From NCBI RefSeq assembly GCF_017168235.1, contig NZ_JABFAO010000011.1, positions 700,875 to 764,874 on the forward strand: a DNA stretch of 64,000 nucleotides, given 5' to 3'. Of this stretch, positions 57,185 to 64,000 are shown one piece after another. The notes beneath the pieces are model-generated. The model made no database searches. It saw only the letters and a program-made list of their open reading frames with translations, and had not been told where the DNA came from. Source of the DNA: Rhodococcus sp. KRD197. Lineage in GTDB: Bacteria > Actinomycetota > Actinomycetes > Mycobacteriales > Mycobacteriaceae. The translations under genes were made by a program, and so were the position numbers. Every line of letters starts with the position of its first letter. Within the stretch, counting starts at the first letter, position 1.

Positions 57185-58825
57185 GTGGACGCCGTCACTT
57201 CGGTACCGACCCCGACCAACGAGCCTGTGGGCTCGTACGCCCCCGGCAGCGCAGAACGTAGCCGCCTGCGTATCCAACTGGACGCACTGCAAGCGAATCC
57301 GGTCGATATTCACCAGGTCATCGGTGGGGTCCACCGCACAGCAACCGGGACACGCGAGAATGTGGTGCAGCCGCACCGGCACTCGTCCGTCATCGGAAGT
57401 TTCACCAATGCAACGCACGAGGACGTGCGCGAGGCCATCGATGCTGCCGCGGCCGCTGCACCCGGGTGGCGCGAGCTCTCGTTCGACGATCGCGCCGCGG
57501 TGTTCCTCCGCGCCGCCGATCTGCTCGCCGGGCCCTGGCGCGAGAAGATCGCTGCCGCCACCATGCTCGGGCAGTCCAAGTCCGCGTACCAGGCCGAGAT
57601 CGACGCCCCCTGCGAGCTCATCGACTTCTGGCGCTTCAACGTCGCGTTCGCCCGTCAGATCCTCGCCGACCAGCCGGTGTCCTCACCCGGCGTCTGGAAT
57701 CGCGTCGAGTACCGGCCGCTGGAAGGGTTCGTCTACGCGATCACCCCCTTCAACTTCACCGCCATCGCCGGGAACCTACCGACAGCGCCCGCCCTGATGG
57801 GCAACACCGTGCTGTGGAAGCCGTCACCGACACAGTCCGTCGCCGCGTACCTGACGCTGCAGCTTCTCGAGGCAGCAGGCCTCCCGCCCGGCGTCATCAA
57901 CCTGGTCCTCGGCGACGGCCCGCTCGTCTCCGAGGTAGCTCTGAACGATCCACGCCTGGCCGGAATCCACTTCACCGGATCCACCGCGACCTTCCAGCGT
58001 CTGTGGCGCGAGGTGGGCAACAACATCTCGAACTACAACTCGTATCCCCGGCTCGTCGGTGAAACCGGCGGCAAGGACTTCGTTCTCGCCCATTCCTCGG
58101 CTGATCCCGAGGTCCTGACGACCGCTCTCGTTCGCGGCGCTTTCGATTACCAGGGCCAGAAATGCTCGGCCGCGTCGAGGGCCTTCGTACCGAAGTCGGT
58201 GTGGGCAGCAATGGGCGAGAGGTTCATCGATCAGGTATCCGAACTGAAGTACGGAGACGTCACCGATCTGTCCAACTACGGCGGAGCTGTCATCGATCGA
58301 CGCGCCTTCGACCGAAACGCCGCCGCACTCGAACGCGCCAAGTCCGCGCCGGGCCTGACCGTTGCGGCCGGCGGCACCTGCGACGATTCCGAGGGTTACT
58401 TCGTCTCGCCGACAGTGCTTCTCGGTGACGACCCGACAGACGAGGCCTTCTCCACGGAATACTTCGGGCCTATCCTCGCGGTGCACGTGTACGAGGACGC
58501 CAAGTACTCCGAGATTCTGAAGCTCGTCGACACCGGTTCGAAGTACGCACTCACCGGTGCGGTCATCGCAAACGACCGCATGGCCGTCGACGACGCACAC
58601 AAGGCGCTGCGGTTCGCAGCCGGCAACTTCTATATCAACGACAAGCCGACGGGCGCCGTGGTCGGCCAGCAACCGTTCGGCGGCGCACGTGCATCGGGCA
58701 CCAACGACAAGGCCGGATCACCACAGAATCTGCTTCGCTGGGCGTCGGCACGCACTGTCAAGGAGACCTTCGTACCCGCGACCACCCACCGATACCCACA
58801 TCAGGACGGCGAGGGAACGACATGA
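57185..58825 (+). CDS. pruA: L-glutamate gamma-semialdehyde (1-pyrroline-5-carboxylate) dehydrogenase
   Basis: This is the second enzyme of proline breakdown, oxidising glutamate semialdehyde to glutamate with NAD. The 546-residue protein starts at GTG 57185 behind AAGGAGG. Key motifs are ITPFNFTAIAGNLPTAPALMGN, GIHFTGST, GETGGKD and the catalytic Cys327 in YQGQKCSAASR, all specific for the P5C dehydrogenase subgroup of aldehyde dehydrogenases. It overlaps pruB by 4 bases and is divergent from pruC. Confidence 0.95.
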   Translation: MDAVTSVPTPTNEPVGSYAPGSAERSRLRIQLDALQANPVDIHQVIGGVHRTATGTRENVVQPHRHSSVIGSFTNATHEDVREAIDAAAAAAPGWRELSFDDRAAVFLRAADLLAGPWREKIAAATMLGQSKSAYQAEIDAPCELIDFWRFNVAFARQILADQPVSSPGVWNRVEYRPLEGFVYAITPFNFTAIAGNLPTAPALMGNTVLWKPSPTQSVAAYLTLQLLEAAGLPPGVINLVLGDGPLVSEVALNDPRLAGIHFTGSTATFQRLWREVGNNISNYNSYPRLVGETGGKDFVLAHSSADPEVLTTALVRGAFDYQGQKCSAASRAFVPKSVWAAMGERFIDQVSELKYGDVTDLSNYGGAVIDRRAFDRNAAALERAKSAPGLTVAAGGTCDDSEGYFVSPTVLLGDDPTDEAFSTEYFGPILAVHVYEDAKYSEILKLVDTGSKYALTGAVIANDRMAVDDAHKALRFAAGNFYINDKPTGAVVGQQPFGGARASGTNDKAGSPQNLLRWASARTVKETFVPATTHRYPHQDGEGTT

Positions 58826-59766
58826 CGACCGTGCTGAACAACCCGCTTCGGCCGGCGCTGCTCGCGGCTGCGCGGTCACCGAAGCTCGAATCGGCGATGA
58901 GCAAGATGCGCATCACTCGGCAGCTGGTGGACCGATTCGTGGCCGGCGAGTCCGAGCCGGAGGTGGTCGCGGCGGTCGCATCGCTGCTCGAATCAGGCAG
59001 GACCGTCTCCGTCGACTACCTCGGGGAGGACACCACCGATGCCGCACGGGCCAGCGCGACGGTCGAGGCCTATCTGTCTCTGTTGCAGGCATATTCGACG
59101 ATCGATGCGAGCCCACGTTCGTTGGAGGTGTCACTGAAACTGTCGGCATTGGGACAGGGCATCGACAGATCTCTCGCCCTCAGGGGCGCTCGAACCATCT
59201 GCGCGGCAGCGGAAGCTGCAGGCGTGTGGGTGACGGTCGATGCCGAGGACCACACGACAACCGACTCGACGTTGTCGATCGTGCGCGAGCTGAGGCAGGA
59301 CTACCCCGATCTGGGCACCGTGCTGCAGGCGTACCTCGAACGCACGGAGGACGATTGCCGGGAGCTCTCGGGCCCGCGCTCGCGAATCCGGTTGTGCAAG
59401 GGCGCCTACAACGAACCGGCTTCGGTCGCATTTCAGAAGCCGGCGGACGTATCAGCGTCGTATCTGCGATGTTTGCGGGTGCTCATGAACGGCGACGGGT
59501 ACCCGATGGTGGCATCGCACGATCCCGAAATGATCGACGCGGCAGATCGTTTCGCGCGTGAGTCCTCGCGGGGAACCGAAAGCTACGAGTACCAGATGCT
59601 GTACGGAATCCGGGAACTCGAACAGCAACGGCTCGTAGCCGAGGGTAATCGCGTTCGTGTGTACGTCCCCTACGGCGACCAGTGGTACGGGTACTTCATG
59701 CGTCGTCTCGCGGAGCGTCCCGCGAACCTGATGTTCTTCTTCCGGTCGTTGGTGTCGAAGAACTGA
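58822..59766 (+). CDS. pruB: Proline dehydrogenase
   Basis: This FAD enzyme oxidises proline to pyrroline-5-carboxylate. It is the monofunctional actinobacterial form of 314 residues. Motifs include SLEVSLKLSALGQGID, VTVDAEDHTTTDSTL, LQAYLERTEDD, RIRLCKGAYNEP, YEYQMLYGI and the C-terminal RRLAERPAN. It is translationally coupled to pruA by a 4-base overlap, as in mycobacteria. A broken symporter gene follows. Confidence 0.94.
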   Translation: MTTVLNNPLRPALLAAARSPKLESAMSKMRITRQLVDRFVAGESEPEVVAAVASLLESGRTVSVDYLGEDTTDAARASATVEAYLSLLQAYSTIDASPRSLEVSLKLSALGQGIDRSLALRGARTICAAAEAAGVWVTVDAEDHTTTDSTLSIVRELRQDYPDLGTVLQAYLERTEDDCRELSGPRSRIRLCKGAYNEPASVAFQKPADVSASYLRCLRVLMNGDGYPMVASHDPEMIDAADRFARESSRGTESYEYQMLYGIRELEQQRLVAEGNRVRVYVPYGDQWYGYFMRRLAERPANLMFFFRSLVSKN

Positions 59767-59862
59767 ACGGTACCGGTCAACACCACGTAAACAATTGTGT
59801 CGATCGTTCGTCAACCGGGGCCATCGCGGCGCCAATAGCACTAACTCAGCCACTTCCGAGCC

Positions 59863-61101
59863 TTGACCGCGGCAGTGTCAGGAACCGTCGGCCTCGGCAA
59901 CATCGCAGGCGTCGCGGTCGCAGTCACGCTCGGTGGCCCAGGAGCCACCCTGTGGATGATCCTTGCCGGCTTCCTCGGTATGGCGTCGAAATTCGTCGAA
60001 TGCACCCTCGGCGTCAAGTACCGCGATATCAACGAGGACGGCACCGTCTCCGGTGGGCCGATGAAGTACCTCACCAAGGGCCTCGCCGAACGCGGGCTGG
60101 TGAAGCTCGGCAAAGTCATGGCCGTCTTCTACGCCATCGTCATCACGTTCTTCGCCATCAGCGGCGGCAACATGTTTCAGGCCAACCAGACGTTCGCACA
60201 GGTGCGTGCGGTCACCGGCGGCGAGGAGGGCATCCTCGGTTCCGACGGCGCCAAGACCATCTTCGGGATCGGTATCGCCCTGATCATCGGCTTCGTCATC
60301 ATCGGCGGCATGAAGTCGATCTCCGCGGTGACCTCGAAACTGGTGCCGTCGATGGCGATCGTCTACATCCTCGCCTGCGCCGTGGTCATCGGCGTCAACA
60401 TCACTTCGGTCCCGTCGGCGTTCGTGGCGATCTTCGAAGGCGCGTTCTCCCCCGAGGGCGTCGCCGGCGGCATCCTCGGTGTGATGATCATCGGCTTCCA
60501 GCGCGCCGCCTTCTCGAACGAGGCCGGCCTCGGATCCGCCGCGATCGCGCACTCTGCAGTCAAGACACGGCATCCCGTCACCGAGGGATTCGTCGCCATG
60601 CTCGAGCCGTTCATCGACACCGTCATCATCTGTACCGCCACGGCACTGACGATCGTCATCGCCAACACTCAAACCTGGCAGGACCAGCGGGAAGTAGTCG
60701 CCGAGACCGGGGAGCTCCCCGCCGGCGGCGTCACGCTCACCTCCGACGCATTCGAGACGGTGCTGCCTTGGTTCCCGTACGTGCTCACCGTGGCTGTCGC
60801 GTTGTTCGCGTTGTCCACTGCCATCACCTGGGCGTACTACGGCCTGCAGGCATGGACCTCACTGTTCGGGCGCAGCCGCCTCTCGCGGAACTTCTTCAAC
60901 ACCATGTTCTGCGTGTTCACCGTCATCGGCACCGTGCTCTCCCTCGGCTCGGTCCTCGACTTCGCCGACGCCACGCTGTTCCTGCTGGCACTGGTGAACA
61001 TCACGGGGCTCTACTTTCTCCTCCCCGTCGTCAAGCGCGAGCTCGCCGGATACCTGGCCATGCGACGCGGGGAGCGCGACGAGGAATCGGTCGACGCATA
61101 G
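59863..61101 (+). pseudogene. Alanine/glycine:cation symporter (AGCS), N-terminally truncated
   Basis: The frame encodes the last 412 residues or so of a sodium- or proton-coupled alanine/glycine carrier, including GTVGLGNIAGVAVAV, GGPMKYLTKGL, FQRAAFSNEAGLGSAAIAHS and TWAYYGLQAW. Family members are about 480-540 residues. Homology here already begins at LSHFRALTAAVSGTVG, just after an in-frame stop TAA at 59842-59844, and the usual first 80-100 residues with helices 1-2 are absent upstream. The only nearby starts are TTG 59863 and GTG 59875, without a good ribosome site. It looks like a 5' deletion; it could still be expressed. Position behind pruAB suggests an amino-acid uptake role. Confidence 0.72.
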
Positions 61102-61277
61102 CCCGCCCGCTGACATGACCAGCTCGGAACGGTGAAGTTCTGCTTGTTGCGTGGTTCGACCGTGGAGCGATCCCGCAGGCTGTGTTTTCAACCCACGGGA
61201 TCTGATGCTGAATCTCGTCCGGACGAGACACTGCACCGGAACTGGGCATGCCCTGCGGATGCAACACCGAAACCAGG

Positions 61278-61304
61278 GGTTTCCGCACACCGCCGTCAGG
61301 GCAT
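61278..61304 (+). promoter_or_regulatory. Candidate SigF/SigB-type stress promoter
   Basis: GGTTT (61278-61282) and GGGCAT (61299-61304) are separated by 16 bases, close to the mycobacterial SigF pattern GGWWT-N16/17-GGGTAY. A transcript would start near 61311, about 45 bases before the SRPBCC gene. The 254-base gap 61102-61355 holds nothing else I can identify. Confidence 0.45.
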
Positions 61305-61355
61305 GCACGAGGAAGCACGAACAGTGCGGGGAGCAAAAGCAATTCGGAGGCCACG

Positions 61356-61796
61356 ATGTCGACCACAACGGAGACGACCGCCACAACCGATCAGGTCTGG
61401 AGCGTCCTGGCGGACGGCTGGTCCTACGCGACCTGGGTGGTGGGGGCGTCGCGCATCAGAGCTGTCGACTCGAACTGGCCGGCCGTCGGCAGCCGTATCC
61501 ACCACTCGGTCGGCCTGTGGCCTTTGGTCCTGAACGATCACACCGAATCGACGAGCATGCACGAAGGACGTGAGCTCGTGATGTCGGCGCGTGCTCTGCC
61601 GTTCGGTGCGGCGAGTATCACCCTGCGTTTGCATCCGCTGCCGACCGGATGTCGTATAGAGATGATCGAGCACGCGCAGACTGCGCCGTTCACCGCCATC
61701 CCGAAGTCCGTCCAACATGCGCTCGCTCATCCTCGCAACCACGAGGCGGTTCGACGCCTGGCTCTTCTCGCGGAAAGGTCGACCACTCCGTCATGA
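61356..61796 (+). CDS. SRPBCC family protein
   Basis: This is a START/polyketide-cyclase-fold lipid-binding-type protein of 146 residues. The start ATG 61356 follows CGGAGG by 6 bases. Visible family features are TTDQVWSVLADGWSYATWVVG near the N terminus, the central WPAVGSRIHHSVGLWP, and a C-terminal helix (HALAHPRNHEAVRRLALLAE). The ligand is unknown. It overlaps the downstream FAD oxidoreductase by 4 bases; such pairs occur in actinobacteria and suggest a shared lipid or isoprenoid substrate. Confidence 0.86.
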   Translation: MSTTTETTATTDQVWSVLADGWSYATWVVGASRIRAVDSNWPAVGSRIHHSVGLWPLVLNDHTESTSMHEGRELVMSARALPFGAASITLRLHPLPTGCRIEMIEHAQTAPFTAIPKSVQHALAHPRNHEAVRRLALLAERSTTPS

Positions 61797-63379
61797 CCGT
61801 CACTACCGCCGACGCCGTAGTCATCGGGGCCGGGCCCAACGGCCTCGCCGCTGCAGCGACTCTCACTGATGCAGGGTGGGATGTCGTGATACTCGAGGCG
61901 GGACACGAGCCCGGTGGCGCTGTGCGCAGCGCCGAACTGGTGCCCGGATACACCAGCGATCTGTTCAGCGCGTTCTATCCTCTCGGTGCCTCGTCACCTG
62001 CGATGACCGCCCTCGAACTCGAGCGTCACGGCCTCGAGTGGCGCCGCTCTCCCGCGGTCTACGGCCACGCCAGGTCGGCGGATGACGAGAACGCCCCGGT
62101 GGTCCACAACGACGTCGCCGACACCGCTGCCGCGCTCGCTGAACACGATCGACGTGACGGCGACGCCTGGCTGTCGCTGTACGAGGAGTTCACCCGGATC
62201 AAGAAGCCGCTTCTCGACGCGTTCTTCACCCCCTTCCCACCCGTCGGAGCGGCGGCATCGCTGGTGCGCACGCTGGGTCCGGCCGGAATGCTTCGATTCA
62301 CGCGTTTCATGGCTCTGCCCGCGCGGGCCATGGCACACGAGACGTTCCGCGATTCCGCGGCGCGATGCCTGCTGCTGGGCAACGCGATGCACGGCGACGC
62401 GCCCGTCGACGCCCCGGTGAGCGGAGCGATGGGTTATCTGTTGACGATGCTGGCTCAGGACGTGGGTTTTCCCGTCCCGAAGGGCGGGGCGAGCGCGTTG
62501 ACCGCGGCGATGGTCCGGCGCACCGGGGCGGCGGAACTGCGATGCAACAGCGTGGTCACTCGGATCGGTGTCGAGAACGGTCGTGCACGGTCGGTGCACA
62601 CGGCCTCGGGTGAGACGGTGCGGGTGCGCCGTGCCGTCATCGCCGACGTTTCTGCGCCTGCGCTGTATCAGGATCTGCTACCCGCCGAGGCGATCCCGCG
62701 CCGTATGCGTGAGGACCTCGAGAAGTTCGAGTGGGATACACCTGTGGTGAAGATCAACTACGCGCTCGATCAGCCGATTCCATGGCGGTCGAAGAGTTTG
62801 TCCGACGCTGGGACCGTGCATCTCGGGGCCGACGACGACGGACTGCTGCGTTGGACCACCGACATGTCCACCGGCGTCCTGCCGAAGCGCCCGTTCATGT
62901 TGTTCGGTCAGATGACGACGGCCGATTCGACGCGATCACCCGCCGGGACCGAGAGCGCGTGGGCGTACACGCACCTGCCGCGGGGGATCATCGACGACGC
63001 CTCGGCCGACACGATCGCCGATCGCGTCCTGGCGGTGCTCGAGGACCACGCGCCGGGATTCGAATCGGCGCTCGTCGGACAGGTGGTGCAGCGTCCCTCC
63101 GACCTGTTCGCCTCGAACGCAAATCTGCACGGCGGCGCTGTCAACGGCGGTACCGCGCAGATTCAGCAGCAGTTGATCTTCCGGCCGACGCCGGGTCTCG
63201 GACGAGCGGAGACCCCCGTCGAAGGGTTGTTCCTTGGGAGTTCGTCGGCGCATCCCGGTGGCGGTGTTCACGGCGCGGCAGGTACCAACGCTGCACGGGC
63301 CGCTCTGGGGCAGCACGGGCTTCTCGGACCCCTACGCAAAAAGGTGACCAGCTCCCTATTGGAGCTGGTCACCCGGTGA
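61793..63379 (+). CDS. Phytoene desaturase-like NAD(P)/FAD-dependent oxidoreductase
   Basis: This 528-residue flavoprotein of the CrtI/amine-oxidase superfamily starts at ATG 61793, overlapping the SRPBCC stop. The dinucleotide motif VVIGAGPNGLAAAATL is at residues 9-24, the EAGHEPGGAVRS second half follows, and the C-terminal FLGSSSAHPGGGVHGAAGTNAA is the FAD-binding end of the family. Substrate is not known; homologues near SRPBCC genes are often annotated as carotenoid-type dehydrogenases. The last 13 codons contain a strong hairpin that appears to be the terminator of the convergent STAS gene. Confidence 0.88.
   Translation: MTVTTADAVVIGAGPNGLAAAATLTDAGWDVVILEAGHEPGGAVRSAELVPGYTSDLFSAFYPLGASSPAMTALELERHGLEWRRSPAVYGHARSADDENAPVVHNDVADTAAALAEHDRRDGDAWLSLYEEFTRIKKPLLDAFFTPFPPVGAAASLVRTLGPAGMLRFTRFMALPARAMAHETFRDSAARCLLLGNAMHGDAPVDAPVSGAMGYLLTMLAQDVGFPVPKGGASALTAAMVRRTGAAELRCNSVVTRIGVENGRARSVHTASGETVRVRRAVIADVSAPALYQDLLPAEAIPRRMREDLEKFEWDTPVVKINYALDQPIPWRSKSLSDAGTVHLGADDDGLLRWTTDMSTGVLPKRPFMLFGQMTTADSTRSPAGTESAWAYTHLPRGIIDDASADTIADRVLAVLEDHAPGFESALVGQVVQRPSDLFASNANLHGGAVNGGTAQIQQQLIFRPTPGLGRAETPVEGLFLGSSSAHPGGGVHGAAGTNAARAALGQHGLLGPLRKKVTSSLLELVTR
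63338..63373 (-). terminator. Intrinsic terminator of the STAS gene, inside the 3' end of the convergent CDS
   Basis: Arms 63343-63355 (GGTGACCAGCTCC) and 63361-63373 (GGAGCTGGTCACC) are perfectly complementary over 13 bases with a 5-base loop. On the minus strand the stem is followed by TTTTTGCG (63335-63342), the classical U-tract. It lies 33 bases beyond the STAS stop and within the last codons of the oxidoreductase gene. Confidence 0.85.
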
Positions 63380-63405
63380 TCGCGTGATCGAGGCGCAAGG
63401 CTGGA

Positions 63406-63843
63406 TCAGCGGCCGGCGAGACCCTCGTCGACCGACTTGAACCGCTGGACGGTCGGCACAACAGACGCCGCCTCGAGTAGGCGGTAAACCGGATGCCCCT
63501 CGACGAGGCACCAGCTCGACCCTGCCGCCTGGACAGCCTCGTCCAGGGCCGTGAATACGTTCAACCCGGCGATCCCGAAGAACCCGACAACGGACAGATC
63601 GAGCACCAGACGCACATCGCTTCCGACGCGTGCGCACACGTAGTCGGACAGGATCGGTGCGCTGCGCGTGTCGATGTCACCGTGAACCTTGACGACCAGC
63701 TGGCCGTAGCCGGCCGGTGTCGCGCTGAAGATAACTCCGGTCGACGCAACCGACACCGATGTTTCGCAGGCGAGTCGAACGCTTCCCGCGCTCGTGTCTT
63801 TCAAGCTGTTCTTGTCGTTCAAGCCGTGTGGAGTAACAGTCAT
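63406..63843 (-). CDS. STAS-domain protein (anti-sigma factor antagonist-like)
   Basis: A STAS domain covers about residues 35-140 of 145: LVVKVHGDIDTRSAP, RLVLDLSVVGFFGIAGLNVF and a final helix. In SpoIIAA-type antagonists the central loop is D-S-S-G with a phosphorylated serine; here it is GIAG, so the usual phospho-site is missing. It may act constitutively or bind a different partner. I chose ATG 63843, with GGGA 6 bases upstream; in-frame ATGs at 63849, 63855 and 63879 are alternatives. No anti-sigma kinase is adjacent within the window. Confidence 0.8.
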   Translation of the reverse strand: MTVTPHGLNDKNSLKDTSAGSVRLACETSVSVASTGVIFSATPAGYGQLVVKVHGDIDTRSAPILSDYVCARVGSDVRLVLDLSVVGFFGIAGLNVFTALDEAVQAAGSSWCLVEGHPVYRLLEAASVVPTVQRFKSVDEGLAGR

Positions 63844-63927
63844 GGCCATTCCCATCGTCGAAGTGGGAGGAAAGCGCATACAGGTGCTCGGCAGTCCGTC
63901 AACCGGATGAGCTGCTCACGTTGCGTC

Positions 63928-63955
63928 TTCCCCAACAACGGCTGTTATCTCAACC
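63928..63955 (-). promoter_or_regulatory. Weak SigF-like promoter candidate for the STAS gene
   Basis: On the minus strand GGTTG (63955-63951) and GGGGAA (63933-63928) are 17 bases apart, resembling but not matching fully the GGWWT-N16/17-GGGTAY stress-sigma pattern. It is suggested mainly by the kind of gene that follows. The remainder, 63956-64000, shows nothing I can call. Confidence 0.25.
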
Positions 63956-64000
63956 GTCTTCGACTCTACGGCACCGATCGCGTCCCGTACACCCTCCCAC

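Noticed and set aside
1..64000. Mobile elements, tRNA/rRNA genes and CRISPR arrays
   Set aside because: I found no transposase, integrase, evenly spaced repeats with unique spacers, or recognisable structural RNA genes by reading; a tRNAscan or Infernal run would be needed to exclude small RNAs fully.

Overview
This window looks like a chromosomal segment of a high-GC actinobacterium of the Mycobacteriales/Corynebacteriales, most likely Rhodococcus or a close relative. I base this on codon usage, GTG starts, DtxR/IdeR-type iron boxes, a purD / purB / purC-ptrB-MFS backbone in the order I remember from Mycobacterium, a mycobacterial-style pruC-pruA-pruB proline locus, and a heterobactin-type siderophore cluster. 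Genus is an inference from gene content, not from a marker gene.

Region 1 (1-6.95 kb): a CitA/DcuS-like sensor kinase and its response regulator, oligopeptidase B, purC, and a DHA2-type MFS exporter gene broken by a one-base frameshift. Two copies of a long palindromic repeat sit between convergent gene ends (2359-2408 and 6902-6951).

Region 2 (6.95-32.7 kb): an iron-siderophore island. It holds two siderophore-interacting reductases (one fused to a methyltransferase-like domain), a free aryl carrier protein, a lipoprotein iron-siderophore binding protein, a 4139-residue NRPS, 2,3-dihydroxybenzoate (DHB)-AMP ligase, isochorismatase, two half-size ABC transporters, an ornithine N-monooxygenase, isochorismate synthase and 2,3-dihydro-DHB dehydrogenase. 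Four candidate IdeR boxes lie in the promoters. Specificity residues of the three adenylation domains read as ornithine-like (followed by an epimerase), glycine, and N5-hydroxyornithine. This predicts a DHB-D-Orn-Gly-hydroxyOrn product, that is, a heterobactin.

Region 3 (32.7-42.7 kb): housekeeping and metabolism. HIT protein, HAD phosphatase, purB, TetR regulator, threonine aldolase, aminotransferase, thiM, an AbiEi/DUF559-type protein, purD, and a divergent azoreductase/HxlR pair with two matching operator-like inverted repeats between them.

Region 4 (42.7-53 kb): two polytopic glycosyltransferases, a HIT protein and MFS exporter, an OmpR-type two-component system, a permease plus TIGR03943 pair, a SugE-type SMR exporter directly behind a guanidine-III riboswitch, and a protein with 13 exact-length decapeptide repeats.

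Region 5 (53-64 kb): a dienelactone hydrolase/acyl-CoA dehydrogenase operon with a divergent TetR and a clear operator palindrome, the PucR-type regulator pruC with divergent pruA-pruB, an N-terminally truncated alanine:cation symporter, an SRPBCC/carotenoid-type oxidoreductase pair behind a possible SigF promoter, and a STAS-domain protein whose terminator lies inside the 3' end of the preceding gene.

I saw no tRNA, rRNA, insertion sequence, integrase or CRISPR array. No gene-free stretch exceeds 300 bases.
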